From Deltaproteobacteria bacterium (GTDB taxonomy: Bacteria; Desulfobacterota; Desulfuromonadia; Desulfuromonadales; Geopsychrobacteraceae): 47,295 nucleotides of DNA. Where the stretch lies: positions 1-47,295 of the forward strand of contig JAJRQB010000089.1 in NCBI GenBank assembly GCA_024280485.1, written 5' to 3'. Of this stretch, positions 8,193 through 17,617 are shown in pieces. Within the stretch, counting starts at the first letter, position 1; every line of letters begins with the position of its first letter. The translations under genes and the position numbers were made by a program. The notes beneath the pieces were generated by a model that searched no databases, was not told the DNA's origin, and saw only the letters and a program-made list of their open reading frames with translations.

Positions 8193-10583
8193 TTAAGCAT
8201 TATCCTCCGCAAGACAACCCTCAACAGCCTCAGAGGTCGCAGCAACGACTCCCTCAGGCTTCACCAAAAAGTGAGCAAGTGCGGGCAACAGGGTCAGCGC
8301 CCCCATCATATTCCACAGGAACATGAAGGTAAGCAAAACACCCATGTCGGCCTGGAACTTGATCGGCGAGAAATACCAGGTGGCCACTCCGACAGCCAGA
8401 GTACAGCCGGTAAAAAATACGGCTTTTCCGGTGGTCTTCAGGGTCTCGGTGTAGGCCAGCGAAAGTGGATGACCTTCTTTCAAAAAAGCCATCATCTGGG
8501 TATAGATATAGATCCCGTAATCAACACCGATACCGACACCCAGTGCGATAACCGGCAAAGTCGCTACCTTGACCCCGATCCCGAGTTGCGCCATCAGCGC
8601 ATTAGCCATCAGTGAAGTCAGTGCCAAGGGGGTCAGAATACAGATGACCGCGCGGATTGAGCGGAACATGATCAGACACATAAGAAACACGGCGCCGTAG
8701 ACATAGTACAAAATCTGGTACTGCGCTTTAGCGATTACCTGGTTGGTGGCCGCCTCGAAGGAAGCGTTGCCGTAGCCGAGACTGAAGCGGATATCTTCAT
8801 CACCGTTTTCGGTTTCAAAGGCGTTGATTGCCCCAACCACACGCTGCAAGGTCGATTCCTTGTGATCCGCCAGTTGCAGCTCCATCGACTTGCGGTCGCA
8901 AATCTCATCAAAGCTGTCAGCATAACCGAGGGCGCCCATGCTCATAGTGTTTCCAAGCACCCGCTCATTACGCGGCAAAGCATAAAACTTGATGTTCCCC
9001 TCGTTGGTAAAGTAGCGCCCACCTTTAGAATCAATAGTCGGAGAAGAAACGGATTGAACCCCATCAACCATCGACAGTTCCCAACCTAGACGGTCCATTA
9101 GCGTGGCCGTTTTATAGCTCTGGCACTGTTGCTTCGGCGTATTGATAAAGATCGTCATCAGATCGGTACTGGTGGAGAAATTGCTGGTAATATAGGTGTT
9201 ATCCAGATTGTAGCGGGAATCGGCACGCAGTTCCGGGGCGCCCTTGTCGAGGTCACCTATCTTCAGATCCTGGCCAAAGTAAAGTCCGATTCCTGCGGCC
9301 GACAGGGAGAAGATAATGGCAAAGATAGCCCCATTGCGCGTGGCGAATTTCCCCAACGTATCCCACAAGAAAGACTTGGCATCGGCCTTAGACTGTGCAT
9401 GTTCAACGCAACTGCGGGTGACACCAACATAGGACATAACGATTGGCAGCAGCACCAGATTGGTGATGATCACCAGCGCGACACCTACACTGGCGGCTTG
9501 CGCCAGATCCTGAATCGAACCGATGTTGATAACCAGCAGCATGGCGAAGCCGATACCGTCAGAGAGCAACGCCAGCAGACCGGGCTTGTGGAGATTCCGA
9601 AAGGTGATCTGTGCAGCGGTGAGCGAATCAGCACCTTCGGCAGTTTCATGGGCAATGCCGTTAATAATCTGCACGCCATGACTGACGCCGATGGCGAAGA
9701 TTAAGAATGGTACCAGCACCGAGAAAACACCCAGATCTGAACCGAGCAGGTTCAGCACACCGACCTGCCAGATCACCGCGACCACCGAACAGACCAGAGG
9801 CATCAGCGTGGCTTTCCAGCAGCGGGTATAGAGAAAGAGCAGGATCGCCGTAATCACAAAAGCAATGGCAAAAAAGGTCAGGACCTTGCGGAAGCCCTCA
9901 ACCAGATCGGAGAGTTTTTTAACGTCACCGATCACATGAATATTCAGGTTGTCGCTCTGGTATTTTTCGCGAACCTCATCGATTCGCTCGGCAAATCCAC
10001 TGAGGTTCAGCGGCTGCCGTGTCTCGGTGTTGGTCGGCAGCACCATAAAATCAATCATCGAAGCCTTGAAATCATTGGAGACATAACTGCCTATAATTCC
10101 CGCCTTGAGCATATTTGCGCGAATCTGTGCCATCGTCTCGGGACTATCATCAAAGGTGCCGTTATCGATCACCGGTCCGGCTTCAAAGCCTTCGGGGGTG
10201 ACCGCCATCCAGATCATGCCGGAGGCCCAGAGGGAACTAAGACTTCCCGTGTCGACTCCGGCAACCAGAGAAAGATCATCACTGATTTTCTGCAAGGTGG
10301 TCAGGTATTGGTAATCGAAGATGTCACCCTCTTCAACCGAAACCGCCACACGCAGCATACTGGTTCCCTCATCCAGAGAACCGGCATAAAACTCTTTTGC
10401 ATTCAGAACATATTCGTGGGTCGACGGTATGAGCTTTTCCAGCTGGGTATCCGGCTTGACGAAACTAGCCCGGTAACCGAGAAAGACAGTCAGCGCAACG
10501 CAGATCAGCAGAATCGGCAAGCGGCTTTTAAAGATAATGCTTTCAAGCATCGATGGTTTATCCTGAGAGCTTTGTGAATTCAT
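8193..10583 (-). CDS. RND/MMPL-family inner-membrane protein (module A)
   Basis: A 796-residue protein of the MMPL/RND superfamily. One hydrophobic helix lies near residues 22-40, then a large periplasmic region, a block of about five helices (residues ~230-390), a second helix-plus-periplasmic unit from about 415, and a last helical block from about 625 to 770. GVGIGVDYGIYIYTQM in the second half is the charged transmembrane motif typical of the family. Such proteins move lipids or hydrophobic molecules using the proton gradient. The start ATG at 10583 has AAGGG eight bases upstream. It sits in the fixed order DUF1302-DUF1329-YCF48-RND and has a close paralogue at 38311-40719. Direction of transport (uptake or export) is not known. 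Confidence 0.92.
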   Translation of the reverse strand: MNSQSSQDKPSMLESIIFKSRLPILLICVALTVFLGYRASFVKPDTQLEKLIPSTHEYVLNAKEFYAGSLDEGTSMLRVAVSVEEGDIFDYQYLTTLQKISDDLSLVAGVDTGSLSSLWASGMIWMAVTPEGFEAGPVIDNGTFDDSPETMAQIRANMLKAGIIGSYVSNDFKASMIDFMVLPTNTETRQPLNLSGFAERIDEVREKYQSDNLNIHVIGDVKKLSDLVEGFRKVLTFFAIAFVITAILLFLYTRCWKATLMPLVCSVVAVIWQVGVLNLLGSDLGVFSVLVPFLIFAIGVSHGVQIINGIAHETAEGADSLTAAQITFRNLHKPGLLALLSDGIGFAMLLVINIGSIQDLAQAASVGVALVIITNLVLLPIVMSYVGVTRSCVEHAQSKADAKSFLWDTLGKFATRNGAIFAIIFSLSAAGIGLYFGQDLKIGDLDKGAPELRADSRYNLDNTYITSNFSTSTDLMTIFINTPKQQCQSYKTATLMDRLGWELSMVDGVQSVSSPTIDSKGGRYFTNEGNIKFYALPRNERVLGNTMSMGALGYADSFDEICDRKSMELQLADHKESTLQRVVGAINAFETENGDEDIRFSLGYGNASFEAATNQVIAKAQYQILYYVYGAVFLMCLIMFRSIRAVICILTPLALTSLMANALMAQLGIGVKVATLPVIALGVGIGVDYGIYIYTQMMAFLKEGHPLSLAYTETLKTTGKAVFFTGCTLAVGVATWYFSPIKFQADMGVLLTFMFLWNMMGALTLLPALAHFLVKPEGVVAATSEAVEGCLAEDNA

Positions 10584-10594
10584 GATAGTTACCC

Positions 10595-11677
10595 TTATTC
10601 GGCTTTCGGCTGGGCCGTAGCCGCCAAATTATCGATCAGATTTACCCCACCGAAGCCAGCGATAACAATTTTATTGTCGACCGCAAGAGCCGAACCGAAG
10701 GGGGCCGGAAATGGTGGTTCGAGCTGAGTTGCTTTGGTCAGGTTGGAATCCAGGTGCATAACAAGACCATCGGTACCGGCAAAGACCGCTGAACCGTCAG
10801 CTGCCCAGTTGCCACCTAGGAGATTGAGGGTCGTTCCGGTCTCGATCTGCTCCCAGGACTCTGCAGCATCGCGACTGACGTACATGCTGCCGCCAATACC
10901 GAACATGACGATTTCATCCACGCCTTCGGCATTCTGCCGAACCAGCATGCCGAAGACAGTGCCGATAGTTGGAACCGCCAACGGCTGAAATGATTCGCCG
11001 CCGTCAGTGGATCGAAAGCTGATTTCAAATTCTGAAGATATATAAATCACCCCATTTGCCCCGGCAGCGATGCCGGTGAGGTGCCATTCGTCAATGTTAT
11101 CGACCCGCTCTGCAGCATTTTGCCAGGTCGTGCCACCATCGTTGGTCGTAATAAGCTTGTTAAAGACCCCGACAGCAAATCCTTCTTGTGCATTTAGAAA
11201 AGCAACATCCAGCAGCGGGCCCCGGCTCTCTGCATCACGGTCTTCAAACTGCATCTGCCAGCTCGAACCAGCGTCTTTAGTATTCAGGACGACGGCATCT
11301 TCACCGACCGCCCAGCCGTTTTTGTCATCGACAAAAACAACGGCGTTAAGATGGGCGCTGGTCGCGACATCCGCCTGTGTCCAGTTACCGCCCTGATCAT
11401 CGGAATAAACAATGGTTCCGCGTTCTCCAACGGCGACCAGTCGCTCACCGGCTGCAACAACATCGATCAGCAGTGCCTGGGACGCAGTTGCATATTTAAC
11501 CGCCGGAAGATCGATCGGATCGACGTAAGCCGCCCAGACTGAACCACGCAGGACAAGCGCCATGGCCAGGCAAAGGGTGGTCACAAATGCATAAATCTGC
11601 TGACTCGTGGGCAGGGTCCACCCTTTCAGAAATCCGTGCGTGTCATCGTTCCGGGTCACTTCTTGGTTCGAACGCAT
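10595..11677 (-). CDS. YCF48/BNR-type beta-propeller protein, exported or membrane-anchored (module A)
   Basis: A 360-residue protein made of repeated Asp-box/BNR blades such as SDDQGGNWTQ, TKDAGSSWQ, TNDGGTTWQ, STDGGESFQ and SRDAAESWEQ. It resembles YCF48/HCF136-like photosynthesis assembly factors that are widespread outside phototrophs. A hydrophobic segment at about residues 28-50 acts as signal sequence or anchor after an unusually long charged N-terminus. The start ATG at 11677 has GAGAGG nine bases upstream. It ends 12 bases before the RND gene. As part of the four-gene envelope set it is presumably a periplasmic partner of the RND or barrel protein. No catalytic residues are visible. 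Confidence 0.87.
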   Translation of the reverse strand: MRSNQEVTRNDDTHGFLKGWTLPTSQQIYAFVTTLCLAMALVLRGSVWAAYVDPIDLPAVKYATASQALLIDVVAAGERLVAVGERGTIVYSDDQGGNWTQADVATSAHLNAVVFVDDKNGWAVGEDAVVLNTKDAGSSWQMQFEDRDAESRGPLLDVAFLNAQEGFAVGVFNKLITTNDGGTTWQNAAERVDNIDEWHLTGIAAGANGVIYISSEFEISFRSTDGGESFQPLAVPTIGTVFGMLVRQNAEGVDEIVMFGIGGSMYVSRDAAESWEQIETGTTLNLLGGNWAADGSAVFAGTDGLVMHLDSNLTKATQLEPPFPAPFGSALAVDNKIVIAGFGGVNLIDNLAATAQPKAE

Positions 11678-11835
11678 TGTCTTATACCTCTCTTTACAAA
11701 TCTTCCAGAATTGGATCTGGCTATCTTTTCAGGCTTTAAACTGTCGGTCCTGACCATGCAAGGCACGGCCGGGACCGACTCTTCCATTTGTAAATCATGA
11801 CTGCCGCTTAAGGCTATTTCGACTAATTAAGCATC

Positions 11836-13191
11836 TTAACGACCACGACGACGGACAGCAGCCGGGGTGAAGAAGCTGGCCTTTTTCGGCTCGTCCAGGA
11901 AGTTGTAGCTTTTCTTATTACCGGTAACTGAGAAGATAGGGTAGTAGGCGTTTTTCTTCAGATCAGAAGTAGTATTAAAACCACCCGCGGTAACCGGGAT
12001 TTCCGGTGCGGTGACCGGGTAGTAGAAACTGGTTCGCCACATATTGCCATTTTTGTCGTACTTGCCGCTGGCCAGAATCGTCCAGGTGTCCTCGTCAATG
12101 TACATGGTCCGCTTGGCATAGATGTGACGCTGGCCTGATGCGACGGTGGCCTCAACCACCCATACCCGGTGCAGCTCGTAGCGGACCAGATCAGACTTGA
12201 CGAACGGGACAGGGAAGACTTCATCGACAGAGTGCTTGATCGAATTGAGGTCATTATTGTTATAAGGAACGTACATCTCCTGCTTGCCGATCAGTTTGAA
12301 ATCGTATTTTTCAGGAGAACCGCTGAAGTTGTCGAAATCATCGACGACATTGATCGGCCGGTCAGGGGTGTCAAACGCCAGGTTCGGTGCACGGCGGACA
12401 CGACGCTCACCCGGATCATAGGTCCAGGCTTTACGAGGGTTCTTGCCCGGACGGGTGCTATCATGCGCCAGAGTGCCAGCTCCTGAGTCACTCGACGGTT
12501 TAAGGCCGGTCGAGTTGTATTTCAGGTAAACCTGCGCATCGTCATCGCTTGCATCCGCAGCATAGAACGGATAGTTGATGGTATTATTTAACGACCAGAG
12601 CAGCAACTTACCATTGCTGTAGCGAACCAACTCATTGGCTTCATCAGTCTGCTTTACCTTGCCCTGAAATCGAACAATGTGGTTCCAGACCACTTCACGC
12701 CCATTTTGCGGAATCGGGAATGGAATGGATGCCTTGGAACCGGCGATGCCATTGCCATCGTCGATCATTTCAGCGGTGGTAGCGTTTTTCTTGATGTTGT
12801 CGTAGTACCACTGCGGATAAGCTGCGCTACGATGAGTCGGGTAGACATTCATCTTGAAATCGGCAGGATAGGCTTTCAGCATTGCCTGTGCGGCATCTGG
12901 CAGCTTATCGACATACTGAGCCATATTCTCTGCAGTAATGGTGAACAGCACTTTGTCCTCAGCGAAGGGGTTCGGTCGATCGCCATCAGGAGACTTCCAA
13001 CCTGAGAAAGCTTCAGTAATACCGCCTTCCCATGCGGGAATGGTACCATCGGCGTTACCGGCTTTTTCAGCACCGACCGGGGTCAAATCCTTGCCCAGTC
13101 TATCCGCGTCTGCAGCTGAAATAGCAGCCGAGGCGGTGGTTGCGGCAACTAAGAGTGCGACGCAACTGACTATCGTTAAAATCTTTTTCAT
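11836..13191 (-). CDS. DUF1329 outer-membrane-associated protein (module A)
   Basis: A 451-residue exported protein with a clean signal peptide (MKKILTIVSCVALLVAATTASA). Features typical of DUF1329 are visible: GAEKAGNADGTIPAWEGG just after the signal, WTYDPGERRVRRAP in the middle, LVRYELHRVWVVEAT, RHIYAKRTMYIDEDTW, and the basic end AAVRRRGR. DUF1329 proteins have a lipoprotein-localisation-like fold and nearly always sit beside DUF1302 genes. They have been linked to handling of fatty acids, esters and other hydrophobic substrates. The start ATG at 13191 has AAGGAG eight bases upstream. It is 35 bases after the DUF1302 gene, with a paralogue at 41907-43265. Confidence 0.92.
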   Translation of the reverse strand: MKKILTIVSCVALLVAATTASAAISAADADRLGKDLTPVGAEKAGNADGTIPAWEGGITEAFSGWKSPDGDRPNPFAEDKVLFTITAENMAQYVDKLPDAAQAMLKAYPADFKMNVYPTHRSAAYPQWYYDNIKKNATTAEMIDDGNGIAGSKASIPFPIPQNGREVVWNHIVRFQGKVKQTDEANELVRYSNGKLLLWSLNNTINYPFYAADASDDDAQVYLKYNSTGLKPSSDSGAGTLAHDSTRPGKNPRKAWTYDPGERRVRRAPNLAFDTPDRPINVVDDFDNFSGSPEKYDFKLIGKQEMYVPYNNNDLNSIKHSVDEVFPVPFVKSDLVRYELHRVWVVEATVASGQRHIYAKRTMYIDEDTWTILASGKYDKNGNMWRTSFYYPVTAPEIPVTAGGFNTTSDLKKNAYYPIFSVTGNKKSYNFLDEPKKASFFTPAAVRRRGR

Positions 13192-13226
13192 GATTAATAC
13201 TCCTTATTTAGAGTGACTTTTAAGAA

Positions 13227-14843
13227 TTAGAACGTGTATTTCACCGAGAAATTGATCGTATCCTGGTGCTCATAGTCTGATTCCGTCTGATCCCAACGCG
13301 AGTAGGTCAAATCAACGCCCAAATCAGTACCGATTGCCGCACTGAGGGTGAAGGCGCTCAGCACACGGCCTTCGGCGTAGTTACCCCAGAAATGAGAGTT
13401 TCCGCTGAAATCATATTGAACAAACAGGATACTGGTCAGATCCACACCATCCATTACAGCCTGCCAGGTGGCATCCCATTCGCCAGCAACACTGAAAGCA
13501 TGCTCATCAGCTGTTTCTGCCACATCATGAATGACCGTATTGGCCTGGAGGTTGCCCAGATCGCCGCTGATATACTCATGACCCAACTGGTAAATGAACA
13601 CATTCGCGTCAATACCGAGCACGCTGCCGCCATACAGGCCGATGCCGTGAATTGAAGAGGTGATGGTATCGTGCTCTTCGGTATTATTGAAATGTGCGGA
13701 GGTTCCTATATCTGCGCCGGACCCAAACAGAGCGCCGATAACTGTCTGGCTCAATGTCGCACCAACATTGGTGTACAGTTGACGGTCAGGACGATAGGCA
13801 GTTTCGCCATTAAACGACCACATGCCGAGAGAAGTAGAGAAACTTGCACCGTACATGTCGGTGCCTTCCATGAACTCTTCGAGCAGAATTCCGCTAGCAT
13901 CGGCATTGAGCGCCGGGAAAAGCTCGTGGTGACGACTGTAATACAGGCCCAACTCTACATCACCGAGCACATAACGACCGGAGATGCCGAACTGGCCATT
14001 ATCATCTGTATCTACATCTCGCTTGAGGGTGCCCAGAGCAGCTGCGGTACCGAATTCATTCCAGCCCTGCTCGGTACCTGGACCAACAATGTCGTCACCA
14101 TAAAAGGTACCGTGACCTGGAAACTGGTGGTGATCCGCCTCAAAAAACACATAGCCATCGAGAGATAAGTTTTCTGACGGCGCAACCATTACTCGCACAC
14201 CGGTTAGGCCCATGTACGCGTCTTTCAGGTCAGAGCCGGGAACCAACAGGTTGGCCAGGTTCAGTGGAACTTGGGTGCCGACACCGTCAGCCCAGTAAAG
14301 ACCTTCGCCCCAGTTGACAACCTGCCTACCGACACGAAGCTCAAGAGGCATCTCGCCAATATCGAAGGTTCCATAGACGTAAGCATCAGACAGGGTAAGT
14401 GCGCGACCAGAGACATCTTCGGTATCTTTGTTAAATGAATCATTAGGCGCAATCAGCAAACTGCTTACATCGTGCGAACCAGTACCTGGATTCATCACTT
14501 CAGTGTCGTACAGAAACGCAGCGTTCGACACCAGGCCGAAGTTGCGCCAACTGAGCCCCAACTCCGCGGAAATCCGCCCCGTATGGGAAACAACATCACC
14601 GGCATCTTTCCAATAACCTTCGCCGATCGTATTCGGCGCGCCTGCGCCAATATTGGCATCTTCCGTACGTGCGCTTATCCCGTAACCTAAAGTCATGTTC
14701 AGATTACCTGTGACCTCATCGCCCAGAGGCAGTTCAAACGCTGCCGCCTGTGAGACAGTCAGCATCAAACTCATAGCCATCATCACACTGATGATGATGG
14801 TTCGCTTTGCCCTCAACCCTGTTGCACACTTCCAGTCACCCAT
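13227..14843 (-). CDS. DUF1302 outer-membrane beta-barrel protein (module A)
   Basis: A 538-residue predicted outer-membrane barrel. A signal sequence covers about residues 14-35 (IIISVMMAMSLMLTVSQAAA), and the mature part starts with the DUF1302 hallmark FELPLGDEVTGNLNMTLGYG. Many alternating amphipathic strands follow. LRVGRQVVNWGEGLYWADG near residues 165-185 is a conserved family segment. The last residue is Phe in SVKYTF, the signal for barrel insertion. The likely role is a pore or receptor for a hydrophobic substrate. The start ATG at 14843 has AGGGAG seven bases upstream. It heads module A and is preceded by operator A2 and a strong promoter. Confidence 0.92.
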   Translation of the reverse strand: MGDWKCATGLRAKRTIIISVMMAMSLMLTVSQAAAFELPLGDEVTGNLNMTLGYGISARTEDANIGAGAPNTIGEGYWKDAGDVVSHTGRISAELGLSWRNFGLVSNAAFLYDTEVMNPGTGSHDVSSLLIAPNDSFNKDTEDVSGRALTLSDAYVYGTFDIGEMPLELRVGRQVVNWGEGLYWADGVGTQVPLNLANLLVPGSDLKDAYMGLTGVRVMVAPSENLSLDGYVFFEADHHQFPGHGTFYGDDIVGPGTEQGWNEFGTAAALGTLKRDVDTDDNGQFGISGRYVLGDVELGLYYSRHHELFPALNADASGILLEEFMEGTDMYGASFSTSLGMWSFNGETAYRPDRQLYTNVGATLSQTVIGALFGSGADIGTSAHFNNTEEHDTITSSIHGIGLYGGSVLGIDANVFIYQLGHEYISGDLGNLQANTVIHDVAETADEHAFSVAGEWDATWQAVMDGVDLTSILFVQYDFSGNSHFWGNYAEGRVLSAFTLSAAIGTDLGVDLTYSRWDQTESDYEHQDTINFSVKYTF

Positions 14844-14965
14844 TACAATTCTCCCTTGCCTGCTATTTAACTTTGGTTATTTAAAACGTATCGCTCACAT
14901 TCCCTGCGCCATGGAGCCCCTGACAACAGAAGCAAAAAATCCAGCTCAAACGTCCACTTCCTTCG

Positions 14966-14985
14966 GGGGAAGCTTTTACTTCCCC
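14966..14985. promoter_or_regulatory. Operator palindrome A2 (GGGAAG-N6-CTTCCC type)
   Basis: GGGGAAG (14966-14972), a six-base spacer identical to that of A1 (CTTTTA), and CTTCCCC (14979-14985). It lies just downstream of the -10 element of the module A promoter, the same place as operators A1 and A3. Confidence 0.82.
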
Positions 14986-14995
14986 AGATAGGGAA

Positions 14996-15025
14996 ACAAT
15001 AGCTTCCCCCCAACATGAAAGTCAA
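14996..15025 (-). promoter_or_regulatory. Sigma70-type promoter of module A
   Basis: On the minus strand there is TTGACT (15020-15025), an 18-base spacer and TATTGT (14996-15001), an exact copy of the elements in front of the Tat aminotransferase. The spacer also ends in GGGGGGAAGC in both promoters, suggesting a second repressor half-site. Confidence 0.72.
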
Positions 15026-15561
15026 TAGAAAAGCTGTTTAATTTTCCAACAGCGCAGGCAGACAGCGGAAAAGATCTAAGCGGTATGCTCTATACACCCA
15101 GTATTATTGGGTTTATACAACTTGATTATTCTTGAGTCCGACCAGAAATAAATCTATAAATAAGGAGATCTGACATCACCTGCAGCCAGAAACTTAACGC
15201 TGTTATACTTTCGAGAAGTTTCCAGCTTTCACCTGGAGCGAATAGACTCCCCCTTAAAAGGGAGCAGCAAACCTGTAGATGATCAATAAATAGCTAACCG
15301 AGGAGAAGGAACTCTGGCAGGGGCAAAAGAGCACAATAAGCAGACGGGATTAACCAAACAGGACACCAGGGGAATCTAACAGAGGATTAGAAAAGAAGCA
15401 GAAAATAGTCTAAGTTCAAAGGTAGATCAGATGAATCTGCTAAATCATCTGCATTCAGGTGGCTCAAGAGTTGAGACCACCTCCTTGTGAAATTCATATG
15501 GCAGGGGACCGGCTTTGCAGGAGAGTGTGGGACGGGTGGAGCAGAACGAAGCGGACCCTGA
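15026..15561. other. Intergenic region between module A promoter and tetR
   Basis: No gene is seen in about 535 bases. The block ACTTAACGCTGTT at 15192-15204 repeats 4878-4890. An imperfect hairpin at 15457-15482 (AGGTGG-CTCAA with TTGAG-A-CCACCT) lies beyond the tetR stop but has no T-run on the minus strand, so I do not call it a terminator. Confidence 0.5.
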
Positions 15562-16212
15562 TCAATCCAGGTAGGTAGCCAGGTGATTTATCCAAATAAG
15601 CTTATTTTCCTCAATGAGTTCATCCGCATATTCCTTACCCTCAGACCATGCGAAATCATACACCGCAGCAGCGGCTTCGATAAAGGCACATCCCAGGGCT
15701 ATTTCGCGTTTTTCGGGGAGAGCCAAACCGTGTTTTTTCAGGCCATTACGGACCCTTTCAGCAGCATCCTTGTTAGTCTGGCTTTCAATCTCCCGAAGCT
15801 CAGGGACTGCCTTCACCGCTCTTCGAAGCCCTGACGCACCAATCTCTTGACTTGCCCCGCTAGCGTAGCCATCAAAGATCCGAGTGATGGCTTCGCGCCA
15901 GTCGAGATTCATATCGAAAAGATCATTGAAATTATTCAACCACTCTAATTCCTTGTCGGCCCATCGCTGGCCAAGTGCGGTAATGACGGCAAGTTTATTG
16001 GGAAAGTAGCGGTAAATTGTTCTGACCCCGATCCCGGCGCGCTTGGCGAGCAGGTTTGTGTTGAAATCATTGACACTCACTTCTTCCAGCAGCTCGGCGG
16101 TGGTGTCAAGAATCAGCTTGACGGTCTCCTTGGACTGGTCCGTTTGAGGGTTTTTTCGCGGATCCAAATCCCGGACCGATTGGTTATTACCTAGATCTGC
16201 ATTATTCTTCAT
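15562..16212 (-). CDS. TetR/AcrR-family regulator of the A-type operators
   Basis: A 216-residue TetR-family repressor. The N-terminal helix-turn-helix region spans about residues 28-75 and includes the family signature IGVRTIYRYFPNKLAVITAL. The rest is the helical ligand-binding half. An extra 25-residue polar N-terminal tail precedes the DNA-binding domain. The start ATG at 16212 has GGAG eight bases upstream. The strongest A-type palindrome (16272-16309) sits in its own promoter, and weaker versions sit before module A and the Tat aminotransferase. The natural reading is autoregulation plus control of both operons. The ligand is unknown; acyl-CoA or the imported lipid is plausible. Confidence 0.92.
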   Translation of the reverse strand: MKNNADLGNNQSVRDLDPRKNPQTDQSKETVKLILDTTAELLEEVSVNDFNTNLLAKRAGIGVRTIYRYFPNKLAVITALGQRWADKELEWLNNFNDLFDMNLDWREAITRIFDGYASGASQEIGASGLRRAVKAVPELREIESQTNKDAAERVRNGLKKHGLALPEKREIALGCAFIEAAAAVYDFAWSEGKEYADELIEENKLIWINHLATYLD

Positions 16213-16271
16213 TTAATTATCTCCATTGATCGTTCATACGTGTGTTTCGCAGCTATGCCGTTGATGTCCGC

Positions 16272-16309
16272 CTCAGCAGCAGGGAAGCAAATACTTCCCT
16301 GCTGCTGAG
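16272..16309. promoter_or_regulatory. Operator palindrome A3, 38 bp, in the tetR promoter
   Basis: Perfect inverted repeat with 16-base arms (16272-16287 and 16294-16309) around the six-base spacer CAAATA. The core GGGAAG-N6-CTTCCC is shared with A1 and A2. The extra CAGCAG flanks make it the longest of the three. It begins directly after the -10 element. Confidence 0.85.
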
Positions 16310-16310
16310 C

Positions 16311-16339
16311 ATACTAGCTCCCTTTCACTGCAGTGTCAA
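16311..16339 (-). promoter_or_regulatory. Sigma70-type promoter of tetR
   Basis: On the minus strand there is TTGACA (16334-16339), a 17-base spacer and TAGTAT (16311-16316). It is near consensus and placed to transcribe the TetR gene starting at 16212 with a leader of about 90 bases. Confidence 0.75.
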
Positions 16340-16769
16340 TAAGCAGAATGTGGAGGAGTGATCCCAGAGATGTCGGCTTCTTCCCCTCTGCTGGGGGTTC
16401 ATTGGTCAGCAGTAAGGCATCGGCATCGGAGTCACCGTTGATTAGATCCCGGAGCAGTTAAATCATGGGGTCTGCGTTATGGTTCGAACGTAAAATATCT
16501 GTGAAAATTGTCAGATGAGTTGACGGATTGCACCGCGCCAAGAACATAGGATGTGGGGCTAACCTGAAACTGATTCAGAGGATAGGATGTGAGGTTAGAG
16601 GTGAGGAAATACCGAACTGGGTCTTAAATTATCCTGGGATCTGAGAGGGTTTTCTTAAGCGAAACGCCATCCTGAGCATATCCTCTTATCCACCCTTTAG
16701 ATCAGTACCTAGCTTAAGGTAACTTCTCTGGGGCATGCCATAAGTACCTGATAAATAGGATTATCCAGT
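16340..16769. other. Intergenic region between tetR promoter and iclR
   Basis: No gene is recognisable in 430 bases. A short open frame on the minus strand around 16340-16465 has no start codon with a binding site and matches nothing I know. It may be debris. Confidence 0.45.
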
Positions 16770-17510
16770 CTAGCCGCACATCTGTCGCAGTTCAGCTTTA
16801 AAATGGCCCAGCTTCGCCGAGATCTCTTCACCCGCTTCTTTCAACAATGGTAGTAACTCATTATTGATCCGGTCACTGCTCAGACGAATTTCCGGAACCA
16901 GAATACAGAGGCTGGCGCAAGCCGAACCCTGCGCATCGAAGAGGGGGACAGCTATGCATCCAACCCCTTCACCTACCGCGCCATAATCGACAGAATAACC
17001 CTTGGCCGAAATCGCCCCCAAGCTTCTGCACAACTCCTCGCTGGTTGCGTTATGCGCCATGATCACCTTACCTGCCGAGAACTGATCGAGAGAGAAACGT
17101 TTGCCGACCAACGGCATGACGCGAATCTTCTGTGAAGAATCGACCATCTCCAGCAGCAAGAGGTCGTTCTCATCGGGGATCGCCAGATAAACGGCCTCGC
17201 CAACTTTTTTCGCGAGATATTCCATCCCCGGCTTCGACTTTTGTAAGGCACCCATCTGATGCAGAAATCGGCCGCCGGTTTCGTAGGCCATCAAGCCGGC
17301 ACGATAACGACCGGACGCCTTGTCCTGCTGCACATAACCTCTCTGGGCGAAGGTTGCCAGCATGCGGAAGATATAGCTTTTGGTCATGCCCAACTTGTTG
17401 CTGAGGTGGCTGATCCCAAAATCGCCTGTTTCGCGACTTATCGCTTCGAGGATGTAGAGTGCATTGCCGACCGATTGGATGGCATATGTGCTTTTATCTT
17501 TTCCTGACAT
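16770..17510 (-). CDS. IclR-family transcriptional regulator
   Basis: A 246-residue IclR-type protein. An N-terminal winged helix-turn-helix spans about residues 8-70 (QSVGNALYILEAISRE, GMTKSYIFRMLATFAQRGYVQ). The C-terminal effector domain has the usual YLAIPDENDLLLLEMV, the KRFSLDQFSAGKVIMAHN region and GVGCIAVPLFD. The longest frame starts further upstream, but the ATG at 17510 has AGGAG seven bases before it. IclR proteins respond to small catabolic intermediates, often aromatic or short carboxylic acids. Its targets here are not evident; the fad operon or module A are nearby candidates. Confidence 0.9.
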   Translation of the reverse strand: MSGKDKSTYAIQSVGNALYILEAISRETGDFGISHLSNKLGMTKSYIFRMLATFAQRGYVQQDKASGRYRAGLMAYETGGRFLHQMGALQKSKPGMEYLAKKVGEAVYLAIPDENDLLLLEMVDSSQKIRVMPLVGKRFSLDQFSAGKVIMAHNATSEELCRSLGAISAKGYSVDYGAVGEGVGCIAVPLFDAQGSACASLCILVPEIRLSSDRINNELLPLLKEAGEEISAKLGHFKAELRQMCG

Positions 17511-17617
17511 ACCACTGCTCCTGATAACACTGCGAATGGTGCATAAAGCATTCTGATTATTAACTGTTTTGAGCGGAAACACTCGCTCTTCTGGCCTAAT
17601 AGTTATTCTGACGCTGC

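Noticed and set aside
8193-10583. Multidrug efflux RND pump of the AcrB type
   Set aside because: The protein is about 800 residues with the MMPL layout, and no membrane-fusion or TolC-like partner is encoded beside it.
15457-15482. Hairpin as terminator of tetR
   Set aside because: It is imperfect, with a bulge and no T-run on the minus strand.
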